Positions 16,553-25,579 of a stretch of DNA of 64,000 bases are shown here, in pieces (within the stretch, counting starts at the first letter, position 1; every line of letters begins with the position of its first letter). The stretch spans positions 248,001 through 312,000 of the forward strand of contig NZ_WRXO01000011.1 of NCBI RefSeq assembly GCF_009758125.1. Reading direction: 5' to 3'. A program made the position numbers and the translations under genes. The DNA comes from Chitinophaga oryziterrae (GTDB taxonomy: Bacteria > Bacteroidota > Bacteroidia > Chitinophagales > Chitinophagaceae). Under the pieces are notes generated by a model. It was given only the letters and a program-made list of their open reading frames with translations, was not told the DNA's origin and did no database searches.

Positions 16553-17299
16553 TTATGCTAGTATTCCCCCATCTACATTAATGGAAGCACCGGTAATATA
16601 ACCAGCATCTGGTCCTGCCAGGAAGCTTACCACTCCTGCTACTTCTTCCGCCGTACCATAGCGTTTAAGCGCTGTTTTGGCTTTCAGGATGTCAGCAAAT
16701 TCACCTTCATCAGGGTTCATGTCTGTGTTTATAGGGCCGGGATGTACCGTATTCACGGTAATATTCCTGTGGCCCAGGTCCCATGCATACCCTCTGCCAT
16801 AGGCACCGGCAGCAGCCTTTGTAGCAGCATATTCTGTCAATGTGGGTAAACCCACGGCAGACGCTACCACGGAGCCAATGATTATAATCCTGCCACCATC
16901 AGAGATCACTTTAGAAGCAGCACGCACGGCCGCAGGGATAGCCCTGATGTTGATATCTGATTGCCTGTTGTACTGATCAGCCATCTCATCTGCCTGATCA
17001 AGGGAGCCTGCAATGAAAACGGCTGCATTGTTTACCAGGATATCCAGTTTTCCAAAGGTGGATACTGTTTTGTTCACGGCATCATTAATCGCTTTCGGAT
17101 CGGCGTTATCTGCCTGTATAGCTAATGCTTTAGTACCGTTTTTTTCTACCTGGGCCACAAGAGCGTTGGCTTTGTCTGCAGAGCTGATATAGGTAAATGC
17201 TACATTGGCTCCTTCCTGTGCCAGCTTCTTTACGATTGCTGCACCTATTCCCCGACTACCGCCTGTTACCAGGGCTACTTTTCCATTTAATGTTGACAT
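16553..17299 (-). CDS. Short-chain dehydrogenase/reductase (FabG-like)
   Basis: 248 residues, the classical SDR length. The Rossmann glycine motif GGSRGIGAA (13-21), the NNAA strand (about 89-92), and the catalytic set with Ser in IIGSVVASAVG and YAATK (about 158-162) are all present. The C-terminus ends GYITGASINVDGGILA, as in FabG-type enzymes. It should be an NAD(P)H-dependent oxidoreductase; substrate unknown. It lies 27 bp below the outer-membrane channel gene of the efflux operon and appears to be its last gene, which may link it to the same TetR-controlled response to a reactive or toxic small molecule. Confidence 0.9.
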   Translation of the reverse strand: MSTLNGKVALVTGGSRGIGAAIVKKLAQEGANVAFTYISSADKANALVAQVEKNGTKALAIQADNADPKAINDAVNKTVSTFGKLDILVNNAAVFIAGSLDQADEMADQYNRQSDINIRAIPAAVRAASKVISDGGRIIIIGSVVASAVGLPTLTEYAATKAAAGAYGRGYAWDLGHRNITVNTVHPGPINTDMNPDEGEFADILKAKTALKRYGTAEEVAGVVSFLAGPDAGYITGASINVDGGILA

Positions 17300-17326
17300 T
17301 TTTGTTTATTTAAATATTAATAAATG

Positions 17327-18724
17327 TTATTGCCATCCACCGCCTACGGCGCGGTAGAGATCAACTCCCGCATCCAGTTGTGCTTTTTTAATACCGGCTA
17401 ATTCGAGTTCGCTTTGCAGCACATTCGCCTGTGCGGTAATCACTTCCAGGTAAGTGGCCATTCCGTTCCCAAACAACTGCTGTGCATTCTGTATCGCCTG
17501 TTTTAATGTACTCACCCTTTCGGCTGTAAAAGCCTGCTGTTGCTGAAGCTTGTCTATCTTCACCAGGTTATCTGCTACTTCGCCTGCGGCTACTAAAACC
17601 GACTGACGGAAACTGATCACCGTTTGTTCTCTTCTCACTTTAGCTACCTCGTAAAGCGTGCTTAACTTCTTCTGCTGAAAAAGCGGCTGCGTTAAACTAC
17701 CTGCTGCAATACCAAACAGGGATGCAGGTATCGTAAACCAGTTACTCAATTTCACTGCATCCAACCCGCCCTGTGCCGTAATGGCCAGTGAAGGGTACAT
17801 GTTTGCCTTTGCATACCCCACTTCTGCATTCGCTTTCTGCAGGGCAAGTTCTGCCAGTCTCACATCTGGTCTGAGGGCTAACAGATCAGCAGGTATCCCT
17901 GCATTGAGCTTCTCTGAAACGGGCACAGAAGCCAGGTCTTTCTGGCGGTGGACCGCAGAAGGATTGATACCACTTAAAATGCTGATCGCATTTTCCTGTA
18001 TAGAGATCAGTTGTTCGAACTGAGGGACAAGCGCCGCCGCGGTCAGCTTCTGGGCCTGCGCCTGCTGCACCGCGAGTAAAGTCACCTGCCCGGATTGATA
18101 CTGCAATTGAATGATATTCAGCGTACTATCGTTGAGTAACACATTCTGCCTGGCTGTAGACAATTGTGCGTCCAGCATCAGCAGGTTGTAATACCCTTTT
18201 GCTACATCGCTTACAATGCGCGTTTGAATGGCCTTACGGGCCTCGTTCGTCTGTAAATAGGCAGCAAGAGCAGACGCCTTCCTGCTTCTGATTTTGCCCC
18301 ATAAATCGGCTTCCCAGGATAAAGACACTGCCAGGGTATAATCCTCTACATGAGAGGAAGACAGGAACTGACTGATAGTCGCTCCGTTTAAACTGTTATC
18401 CGAGTAACGGCTGATACCGGAGGTTGCCTGTAAACCAACAGCAGGTACATTACCCAGTTTAGCCTGGCGCAGTGTTAATTCCGCTGCTTCTATATCTTTC
18501 ACCGCTATCTGCAAATCGTTATTATGTTCAATCGCAGTGGCTATCAGCGTATTTAATTCCGGGTCATTAAAGAAAGAGGCCCAGGGCATCTTTCCGATAC
18601 CGGCCGTATCTGCCGGGGTATCGCGGTAGGTAGCAGGTACTGCCCCTTCCGGTGTTTTTACATCTTTTGAGACCTTACAGGCTGCTAATAACAGGATGAT
18701 CAGGTATGTACTTATATTTTTCAT
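17327..18724 (-). CDS. Outer-membrane efflux channel lipoprotein (TolC/NodT family)
   Basis: 465 residues with a lipobox (IILLLAAC, Cys16). Two outer-membrane efflux protein repeats follow, seen in LRQAKLGNVPAVGLQATSGI and DLLALRPDVRLAELALQKAN, the latter being the RPDV motif of the NodT family. Trimeric proteins of this kind form the exit duct of tripartite RND pumps. The start overlaps the stop of the RND gene in an ATGA (18721-18724), so synthesis is coupled. Third gene of the MFP-RND-OMF-SDR operon. Confidence 0.93.
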   Translation of the reverse strand: MKNISTYLIILLLAACKVSKDVKTPEGAVPATYRDTPADTAGIGKMPWASFFNDPELNTLIATAIEHNNDLQIAVKDIEAAELTLRQAKLGNVPAVGLQATSGISRYSDNSLNGATISQFLSSSHVEDYTLAVSLSWEADLWGKIRSRKASALAAYLQTNEARKAIQTRIVSDVAKGYYNLLMLDAQLSTARQNVLLNDSTLNIIQLQYQSGQVTLLAVQQAQAQKLTAAALVPQFEQLISIQENAISILSGINPSAVHRQKDLASVPVSEKLNAGIPADLLALRPDVRLAELALQKANAEVGYAKANMYPSLAITAQGGLDAVKLSNWFTIPASLFGIAAGSLTQPLFQQKKLSTLYEVAKVRREQTVISFRQSVLVAAGEVADNLVKIDKLQQQQAFTAERVSTLKQAIQNAQQLFGNGMATYLEVITAQANVLQSELELAGIKKAQLDAGVDLYRAVGGGWQ

Positions 18725-21700
18725 GAATGAGCTAGTGTTAATTGTGGTTTCCTGCTTATTTTTTCCTGTAATGCCTGGAAAATGACAAACAGTACCGGTA
18801 TGATAACTAACCCCAGGAATACGCCTGAGATCATACCACCCGCAGCAGCAAAACTGATGGAATGATTACCCTGTGCAGCGGGTCCTGTAGCAATACTCAG
18901 CGGGAATAAACCGAAGACGAATGCGAGGGAAGTCATGATGATGGGTCTTAATCTTAACCTGGAGGCTTCCAGTGCGGATTCTATCAGTGTTTTACCTGCT
19001 CTTCTGCGCTGTACTGCAAATTCTACTATCAGGATAGCATTCTTGGCAAGTAAGCCTATCAGCATTACCAGCGCTACCTGTACATAGATGTTGTTTTCAA
19101 TCCCCTTTAATCCTATCAGCGCAAATACGCCGAATATGCCTGTTGGTATCGTTAATATAACCGCCAGTGGCAGGATATAACTTTCATACTGGGCTGCAAG
19201 CAGGAAGTAGACAAATACAAGACAGAGAATAAATATGACCGTAGATTGTCCGCTGGATGAAATTTCTTCCCTCGTCTGACCAGAGAACTCATAGTTATAA
19301 TCAGCGGGCAATTCTTTAGCTGCCAACTGCCTGATAGCTTCTATGGTTTCTCCTGAACTATGTCCTGGTTTTGGGATGATATTCAGGTCGATGGAGTTAA
19401 AGAGATTATAACGGGATGCTGTTTCTGATCCAAATACGCGGTTGAGTTTTACTACTGAATTCAGTGGCACCATCTGCCCTGTTTTATTTTTCACATACAC
19501 ACTGTTCAGGGCTTCCGGTGTTGTTTTATCAGCGGAATCTGCTGCCAGTACAACCTTATAATATTTACCGAACCGGTTGAAGTCAGACACCTGTGCCGTA
19601 CCAAAATAAGACTGCATCGTTTGTAAGATGTCTTTTACACTTACGCCCAATTGGTCTGCCTTATCATCATCTACATCTATCTGGTATTGCGGATAATCCG
19701 CTTTGAAAGTGGTAAACGCCATACCAACAGATGGCAGCTTGTTTAATTTCCCAATGAAGGTATTGGCATCAGCGGAGAATTTATCCAGTTTGCCACTTGA
19801 CCTGTCCTGTAATACAAGACTCAGCGCTTCCACATTACTGAAACCGGGTACGGTTGGAAAACTGAAAGCAAAGAAAGTAGCTCCCTTTATTTCATTTAAG
19901 GCGTTTTGTGTCTGTGCTATCAGCTGTGTGATCTCCTTTACCTTCCCTCTGTCTTTAGCATCTTTTAATGTCATGAACATTACACCTGCAGATGGACTGG
20001 CAGAAGCTGTCAGCAAACTGAAACCCGGAAAGTTCATCACATAACCGGTAACTTCCATGCTCTGTAGCTTTTTCTCTGCCTGTAACATCACTTCTGCCGT
20101 ATGTTTTAAAGAAGTAGCAGAAGGCGTATTCACGGCTATCGCAATGAAACCCTGGTCCTCATTAGGGATAAATCCTGTAGGTGTCTTTTTTACCATCCAT
20201 ACCGTGGCTATCACTACTATCGTTAATCCGGCAATAGCTATCCACTTTCTGGCCAGTAAGAATTTGATCAACCCAACATACCTGTTTGTAAGACCACTAA
20301 ACCCTGCATTAAAACCGGCAAAGAACCTTGCTTTAAACGTCTTTTCTGCCCCTTCTGCCGTATGATGATTCTTCAGGAATAAAGCCGCCAGCGCAGGACT
20401 TAACGTTAATGCATTCAACGCAGAGATCACGATCGCAATAGACATGGTAAAGGCAAACTGTCTGTAGAATAAACCAGTGGAACCATCCATAAACCCTACC
20501 GGTAAAAATACAGCCGCCATGACAAGTGTAATGGATATGATCGCACCTGTTATTTCATGCATCGCCTGCAACGTCGCTTCGTGTGGTGGCAGCTTTTTAT
20601 GTTCCATTTTGGCATGGACGGCCTCCACCACCACTATCGCATCATCTACCACAATACCAATAGAGAGTACCAGTGCGAATAAGGTCAGCAGGTTGATCGT
20701 AAACCCAAAGACATACATGAAGAAGAAAGTACCGATAATGGCAACGGGAACGGCAATTGCAGGGATCAGGGTTGACCGTAAATCCTGCAGGAATATAAAC
20801 ACCACGAGGAATACCAGGATAAATGCTTCTATCAGTGTATGCACTACCTGTTCAATAGAAGCATCCAGAGATTTCTTTGTACTGTAGAAAGTGAGATAAT
20901 GGATACCTGCAGGGAATTTCTTCGATGCCTTTTCCATGAATGCATTTACCGCGATCTGAACTTCATTGGAATTGGACCCTGCCAGTTGTACGATAGGCAT
21001 TGCAATACCCACATGTCCGTTGATCCTTTGTTTGGTGGCATAATTATAGGATCCGAATTCTATTCTCGCTACATCCTTTAACCGTAGCACGGAACCGTCT
21101 GCATTAGACCGGATAGCGATGTTCTCATAGTCTTCCGGTTTATTCAGCTTCCCTTTGTATTTGATCACATATTCAAATGCCTCGTTACTTCTGTCGCCCA
21201 ACCGGCCCGGAGCTGCTTCCAGACTCTTATCCTGTATGGCCGCACTAACTTCTGCGGGTGTAACATGGTAAGTCTCCATCTGGGCAGGTTTTAACCATAC
21301 CCTCATCGAGTAATCTTTTGCGCCGCCGAATATAACGGCAGAGCCTACACCCGGGATACGTTTAATATCAGGGATCAGGTTGATGGAAGTATAATTGCTC
21401 AGGAATTTCTCATCATATTTTGTCTCATCGTCGGTATAGATACCGGTACCCATCACAATGCCGTTCTGTTGTTTGGACGTGATGATACCCTGTTGTACTA
21501 CTTCGGGCGGAAGCTGGCTGGTAGCCTGGCTCACACGGTTCTGTACATTCACGGCTGCCTGATCGGGGTTAGTACCCAGTTTGAAAAACACACTGATGGC
21601 AAGCGTACCGTCATTACTGGCGATAGAACTCATGTACGTGATGTTTTCCACGCCATTGATCGCTTCTTCCAGAGACGGGGCCACGGAGCGGATAATAGTT

Positions 21701-21864
21701 TCCGCGTTCGCGCCCGGATAAACTGCATTCACTACAACACATGGCGGCGCAATATCAGGGAATTGTTGTAGCGGTAATTTGAGTAATCCAAGAACGCCAA
21801 GTATCACCAGTATGATAGAGATAACTGTTGCCAGTACTGGTTTATTTATAAATGTCTTAAGCAT
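18721..21864 (-). CDS. RND multidrug efflux permease (HAE-1 family)
   Basis: 1047 residues, the normal size of AcrB-like pumps. It starts MLKTFINKPVLATVISIILV, with first membrane helix and then PGANAETIIRSVAPSLEEAI of the porter domain. The proton-relay Asp pair is present in GIVVDDAIVVVEAVHAKME (about 397-415). The second repeat has the GFIPNEDQGFI segment and the final helices VALVMLIGLLAKNAILIVEF and GPAAQGNHSISFAAAGGMIS. It would export hydrophobic compounds from periplasm or inner membrane, energised by protons. It starts 2 bp after the adaptor gene ends. Confidence 0.96.
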   Translation of the reverse strand: MLKTFINKPVLATVISIILVILGVLGLLKLPLQQFPDIAPPCVVVNAVYPGANAETIIRSVAPSLEEAINGVENITYMSSIASNDGTLAISVFFKLGTNPDQAAVNVQNRVSQATSQLPPEVVQQGIITSKQQNGIVMGTGIYTDDETKYDEKFLSNYTSINLIPDIKRIPGVGSAVIFGGAKDYSMRVWLKPAQMETYHVTPAEVSAAIQDKSLEAAPGRLGDRSNEAFEYVIKYKGKLNKPEDYENIAIRSNADGSVLRLKDVARIEFGSYNYATKQRINGHVGIAMPIVQLAGSNSNEVQIAVNAFMEKASKKFPAGIHYLTFYSTKKSLDASIEQVVHTLIEAFILVFLVVFIFLQDLRSTLIPAIAVPVAIIGTFFFMYVFGFTINLLTLFALVLSIGIVVDDAIVVVEAVHAKMEHKKLPPHEATLQAMHEITGAIISITLVMAAVFLPVGFMDGSTGLFYRQFAFTMSIAIVISALNALTLSPALAALFLKNHHTAEGAEKTFKARFFAGFNAGFSGLTNRYVGLIKFLLARKWIAIAGLTIVVIATVWMVKKTPTGFIPNEDQGFIAIAVNTPSATSLKHTAEVMLQAEKKLQSMEVTGYVMNFPGFSLLTASASPSAGVMFMTLKDAKDRGKVKEITQLIAQTQNALNEIKGATFFAFSFPTVPGFSNVEALSLVLQDRSSGKLDKFSADANTFIGKLNKLPSVGMAFTTFKADYPQYQIDVDDDKADQLGVSVKDILQTMQSYFGTAQVSDFNRFGKYYKVVLAADSADKTTPEALNSVYVKNKTGQMVPLNSVVKLNRVFGSETASRYNLFNSIDLNIIPKPGHSSGETIEAIRQLAAKELPADYNYEFSGQTREEISSSGQSTVIFILCLVFVYFLLAAQYESYILPLAVILTIPTGIFGVFALIGLKGIENNIYVQVALVMLIGLLAKNAILIVEFAVQRRRAGKTLIESALEASRLRLRPIIMTSLAFVFGLFPLSIATGPAAQGNHSISFAAAGGMISGVFLGLVIIPVLFVIFQALQEKISRKPQLTLAHS

Positions 21865-21866
21865 GA

Positions 21867-22994
21867 TTATTTTTTTAAGGCCGACAATTTCTTTGCACTT
21901 TCAGGATGGATGACCATACCTTCCTGTAAACTTCCAAGGCCATCTGTAATGATCTGATCCCCCACTTTTAATCCATCTTTAACTACATAATCAGTTCCTG
22001 ATCTGCCACTGATGGTAATGGGCTGTTTTGTCACCTTATTGCTGTCTGCCAGCGTAAATACGAATATCTTGTCCTGCATTTCCGTAGTAGCTGACTGAGG
22101 TACCAGTAATGCATCTTTGTGAAAAAGGCTTAACTGTATTTTACCGGTGTTGCCGGAACGAAGTAATCCCTTCGGATTAGGGAAATTGGCTCTTACAGTA
22201 ATAGCGCCGGTATTTTTGTCAAACTGTCCGTCGATAATATCTATTTTACCTTGCAGCGGATAAACGGTGTTATCACCCAGTAACAGGGACACTGCAGGCA
22301 GTTGTTTTAATTTATCGTTGATGGTTTCACCGGGATATTGTTCTTTAAAGCTGACAAAGTCGTTTTCTGCCAGGGAGAAATACACATGTACATTATGTAC
22401 ATCAGAGAGTCTGGTGAGCGCTTCTGCATCTGCAGGGCCTACCAGGCTGCCTTTCTTTTTTTCGAGCCTGCTGATATAGCCACTCACAGGCGCTTTGATC
22501 AAAGTGTATCCCAGGTTGATCTGTGCGGTTGAAATAGAGGCTTTGGCCTGTTCTATATTTGCTTTAGCTACTTCCACGGCTGCTTTAGCTGATTTCAACT
22601 GGAACTCTGATACGATTTTGTTTTGTACCAGCGGCGTCAGCTTTTCTACTTCAAGATTAGCATTGGCCATAGCCCCTTCTGCAGCATGTAAACTGGCCAG
22701 GGCATTGTTTAACGCAGCTCTGAAGGGCTGCTCATTGATTCTGAATAAGGATTGTCCTGCCTGTACAAAGGCGCCTTCATCCACTAATACTTCTGCTAAT
22801 GTTCCGCTTACCTGCGGACGGATTTCCACGTTATCCACGCCTTCTATAGAAGCCGGGTATTCCTTGTAGGTGGTCACTGTTCCTGAAGTAATACTGAGGA
22901 CTGGTAACGTTGGCGGTGGTGCAGATACTGTTTGAGGGTTGGATGAACAACTGTATAATGCAACAGCGATAACTGCCAGAAAGATACTTTTCAT
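21867..22994 (-). CDS. RND periplasmic adaptor lipoprotein (AcrA/MFP family)
   Basis: I prefer the ATG at 22992-22994, giving 375 residues, because it produces a lipoprotein signal (MKSIFLAVIAVALYSCSS, lipobox Cys16). The frame is open to 23093, but those extra 33 residues do not resemble a leader. Domains: first barrel and lipoyl strand VEIRPQVSGTLAEVLVDEGA FVQAG, a helical hairpin (about 95-160), second lipoyl half NLGYTLIKAPVSGYISRLEK, then beta-barrel and membrane-proximal domains. First gene of the efflux operon; its promoter region faces the TetR gene at 23294 and contains a shared operator candidate. Confidence 0.94.
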   Translation of the reverse strand: MKSIFLAVIAVALYSCSSNPQTVSAPPPTLPVLSITSGTVTTYKEYPASIEGVDNVEIRPQVSGTLAEVLVDEGAFVQAGQSLFRINEQPFRAALNNALASLHAAEGAMANANLEVEKLTPLVQNKIVSEFQLKSAKAAVEVAKANIEQAKASISTAQINLGYTLIKAPVSGYISRLEKKKGSLVGPADAEALTRLSDVHNVHVYFSLAENDFVSFKEQYPGETINDKLKQLPAVSLLLGDNTVYPLQGKIDIIDGQFDKNTGAITVRANFPNPKGLLRSGNTGKIQLSLFHKDALLVPQSATTEMQDKIFVFTLADSNKVTKQPITISGRSGTDYVVKDGLKVGDQIITDGLGSLQEGMVIHPESAKKLSALKK

Positions 22995-23119
22995 GATAAA
23001 TTTAATTTTGTTTAGGGAGGTGTAATAATTAGTCAGTGTTGTTTGTTTCCTGTTCATAAACCAATTATTAAACGAGACAACAAAACTATACATACTTGTA
23101 TATTCTACAAAGAAAAAGA

Positions 23120-23133
23120 ACCGACATATTGGT
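23120..23133. promoter_or_regulatory. Candidate TetR operator, efflux side
   Basis: The imperfect palindrome ACCGACATATTGGT, 126 bp upstream of the adaptor start, is matched at 13 of 14 positions by ACCGACAAATTGGT at 23251-23264 in front of the TetR gene. The outer ACC...GGT is symmetrical. Two near-identical semi-palindromes placed one per divergent promoter fit binding by the adjacent TetR repressor. Inference; no binding evidence. Confidence 0.55.
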
Positions 23134-23250
23134 CTAAAATCTGCTTAATCAATTGATAATTATGCTATTATTAATTTATCGACATTTTTCGATGTATTGT
23201 AAAAACAGACAATGTTGACTGTTTTATAGTTTTATCGTCTATGTCAAAAA

Positions 23251-23264
23251 ACCGACAAATTGGT
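23251..23264. promoter_or_regulatory. Candidate TetR operator, regulator side
   Basis: ACCGACAAATTGGT ends one base before the likely -7 element TATATTTG (23266-23273) of the TetR gene. Its placement would let the regulator block its own promoter. A near copy lies at 23120-23133 on the efflux side. Confidence 0.55.
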
Positions 23265-23265
23265 A

Positions 23266-23273
23266 TATATTTG
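23266..23273 (+). promoter_or_regulatory. Bacteroidota -7 promoter element of the TetR gene
   Basis: TATATTTG matches the Bacteroidota consensus TAnnTTTG exactly and lies 20 bp before the ATG at 23294. I found no clear TTG at the usual -33 distance. The adjacent palindrome suggests repression at this site. Confidence 0.5.
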
Positions 23274-23293
23274 TATTGTCTAAAACTTAGGAT

Positions 23294-23911
23294 ATGAGTA
23301 AAGGAGAAAAGACCCGGCAGTGTATTATTGAAAAAGCGGCTCCGATATTTAATGTTAAAGGAATTGCTGCTACTTCTGTAGAGGAGGTATTGCATTCAGC
23401 CAAGGTTACAAGAGGATGCCTGTACAGTCATTTTGAGACGAAGGAAGATCTGGCTGCTTCCTGTGTGGATTACCTTTTGCAGATGTCGACTGAAAACCGG
23501 GATCAGGTACTCGACAAACAGCATACGGCGAAAGATAAAATTTTCGCTTTTATGGACATGGCGAAAAACCCGTTAAAGACTTTATTTGATGGTGGATGTC
23601 CCATTGCGAATCTTTCTACAGAAGTAGATGACACCCTTCCCGCAGTGAATAAAAAAGTAAAAAAGCATATCGATAACCAGGTAGACCTGTTAACGGGCCT
23701 GCTGGAAGAAGGTATCCGTTCAGGCGAATTTTCAGCGTCCCTTATACCGGAAGAATATGCGATGAAGATGTTTACGGCAATAGAAGGCGCCAATATTATT
23801 TGTCGTGTTAAGAACTCTGTACGACCCATGCAGGTAATTATCAGGGGTTTTAAAAGGGAGCTGGAATGCTATTGTGCGAATGCACATACAAAAGAGGTGA
23901 GCCCCGAATAA
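23294..23911 (+). CDS. TetR-family regulator 1, divergent from efflux operon
   Basis: 205 residues. The helix-turn-helix domain covers about 5-55: TRQCIIEKAAPIFNVKGIAA, TSVEEVLHSAKVTRGCLYSH and FETKEDLAASC. The C-terminal ligand domain is of the TetR_C type with GGCPIANLSTEVDDTLPAVN, as in AcrR/YxaF-like regulators. Divergent placement and paired palindromes (23120-23133, 23251-23264) mark it as the likely repressor of the MFP-RND-OMF-SDR operon. It is followed after 24 bp by a second TetR gene, making a tandem pair. Confidence 0.92.
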   Translation: MSKGEKTRQCIIEKAAPIFNVKGIAATSVEEVLHSAKVTRGCLYSHFETKEDLAASCVDYLLQMSTENRDQVLDKQHTAKDKIFAFMDMAKNPLKTLFDGGCPIANLSTEVDDTLPAVNKKVKKHIDNQVDLLTGLLEEGIRSGEFSASLIPEEYAMKMFTAIEGANIICRVKNSVRPMQVIIRGFKRELECYCANAHTKEVSPE

Positions 23912-23935
23912 TTTTTCATTTTAATACTACATTAA

Positions 23936-24526
23936 ATGACCAAATCTGAGCGCACGAAAAATTTCATCATAGAACGTATGGCTGAAATTTTTAACAAAAG
24001 AGGATATGCAGGTACAACCATGGCCGATGTAGAAATAATTACAGGTTTATCCAGGGGAGGTATATACGGTAATTTTGAGAATAAGGAAGTGATGGCGCTG
24101 GCAGTGTTTGATTATAACTTATCAAAGTTATGTAAGGCTATCAGGGATCAAATGCTTGTAGCGAATAGTTATCACGATAAGATCCTGGTATATGCAAAAG
24201 TTTATAAAGCTTTGTACGAAGATGATTTTATACTGGGTGGAAGTCCTATTTTAAATACGGCCACAGAAGCAGATGATACGAATAGTTTACTCAAAGAGAG
24301 AGCCGCAAGTGCCAGTAAGGCATGGCAGAACTGTATGATGGAGTTTATCGTGGCGGGTATTGAATCCGGAGAATTCAAAAGAGATATTGATATTGATCAG
24401 ATTACCTTTTCTATATTATCATTGATAGAAGGTGGACTGATGTTATCCCGGGTGGCGAATGATCGTTCCCGTATGGACCAGATTATGAGTACCGTTGAAG
24501 GAATGATGAATAGTATACATGCATAA
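23936..24526 (+). CDS. TetR-family regulator 2
   Basis: 196 residues, clearly paralogous to the preceding gene. HTH region: TKNFIIERMAEIFNKRGYAG, TTMADVEIITGLSRGGIYGN, FENKEVMALA. The C-terminal domain has GGSPILNTATEADDTNSLLK, the counterpart of GGCPIANLSTEVDD in regulator 1. It probably shares a transcript with regulator 1 (24-bp gap). It may bind the same operators, form heterodimers, or respond to a different ligand; these cannot be separated from sequence. A strong bidirectional terminator follows at 24531-24562. Confidence 0.9.
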   Translation: MTKSERTKNFIIERMAEIFNKRGYAGTTMADVEIITGLSRGGIYGNFENKEVMALAVFDYNLSKLCKAIRDQMLVANSYHDKILVYAKVYKALYEDDFILGGSPILNTATEADDTNSLLKERAASASKAWQNCMMEFIVAGIESGEFKRDIDIDQITFSILSLIEGGLMLSRVANDRSRMDQIMSTVEGMMNSIHA

Positions 24527-24530
24527 TATT

Positions 24531-24562
24531 GAAAAGGCTGGTCTCATCAGACCAGCCTTTTC
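24531..24562. terminator. Bidirectional rho-independent terminator
   Basis: GAAAAGGCTGGTCT and its exact reverse complement surround a four-base loop (catc). The A-rich and T-rich ends allow it to work in both directions. It sits 4 bp past the second TetR stop and 2 bp before the stop of the convergent GAPDH gene. Confidence 0.9.
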
Positions 24563-24564
24563 GT

Positions 24565-25569
24565 TTAAGCGTTTACGGTTATTTTCCCCGCCAGTTCTAC
24601 TGCCAGTTCAGCCAGCCTGTTAGAGATCCCTACTTCATTATCGTACCAGGCTACTACTTTCACCAGGTTCCCGATATTACGGGTTAAGGTCCCATCAATA
24701 ATAGACGAATGTGTATTGCCTAATATATCTGCGGATACGAATGGTTCTTCCGTGTATTCCAGTACCCCTTGCAGTGAATTAGCAGCATGGTGTCTGAACA
24801 GTTCATTAATTTCACCCGCAGAAGGCTGTTTAATAAGGTTTATAGACATATCTGCTATAGAACCATCAATCACAGGTACACGGTAAGAAAATCCGTCCAG
24901 TTTGCCTTTTAACCCAGGCAGCACATCCCCGATTGCTTTTGCAGCACCTGTAGTGGTAGGTATAATAGACTGCGTAGCGGCACGGGCTCTCCTGTAATCT
25001 TTATGCGGGCCATCCTGTAACATCTGGTCCATGGTAAATGCATGTATGGTACTCATGAAACCGGATGCGATGCCATATTCCTTTTCCAGCAGGTATAACA
25101 GCGGTGCTATACAGTTGGTGGTACAGGAAGCGGTGGACAGGATCTCATCTTCTTCCGTGATCAGTTCATCATTCACTCCTGCTACGATGGTCTTTACATT
25201 ACCAGTTGCGGGAGCTGTGATCAGTACTTTCTTAGCGCCGGCATTCAGGTGCAGTTGTGCTTTGCTTCTGTCGGTAAACCGGCCGGTAGATTCTATCACA
25301 ACATCTATCCCCAGTTTTTCCCAGGGTAATTTCTCAGGATCTTTTTCACTTAACAGGAGGATTGCTTTTCCATTAACAACGATGCTGTTATCCTTCTGTA
25401 TGACAGTGCCCGGGAATTTTCCATGGGAGGTATCGTATTTAAAGAGGTGCGTGAGCAGTCCTGCGTCTGTGAGGTCGTTAATCGCCACCACTTCTACTTC
25501 TGGCTTATTCTGCAGGGCGCGTAAAGTCATACGGCCAATGCGGCCGAATCCATTGATTGCTACTTTCAT
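24565..25569 (-). CDS. gap: Glyceraldehyde-3-phosphate dehydrogenase, type I
   Basis: The start is taken at ATG 25567-25569 (334 residues) because MKVAINGFGRIGRM is the conserved GAPDH N-terminus; upstream in-frame codons look spurious. Catalytic Cys149 lies in STASCTTNCIAPL and His176 in MSTIHAFTMD. Asp32 (AINDLTD) favours NAD over NADP. The enzyme converts glyceraldehyde 3-phosphate and phosphate to 1,3-bisphosphoglycerate. It begins 10 bp below a GlxA-type regulator and is probably co-transcribed with it, which is unusual for a housekeeping glycolytic gene and suggests a secondary, regulated copy. A bidirectional terminator closes the gene. Confidence 0.96.
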   Translation of the reverse strand: MKVAINGFGRIGRMTLRALQNKPEVEVVAINDLTDAGLLTHLFKYDTSHGKFPGTVIQKDNSIVVNGKAILLLSEKDPEKLPWEKLGIDVVIESTGRFTDRSKAQLHLNAGAKKVLITAPATGNVKTIVAGVNDELITEEDEILSTASCTTNCIAPLLYLLEKEYGIASGFMSTIHAFTMDQMLQDGPHKDYRRARAATQSIIPTTTGAAKAIGDVLPGLKGKLDGFSYRVPVIDGSIADMSINLIKQPSAGEINELFRHHAANSLQGVLEYTEEPFVSADILGNTHSSIIDGTLTRNIGNLVKVVAWYDNEVGISNRLAELAVELAGKITVNA

Positions 25570-25579
25570 AATTATATTT

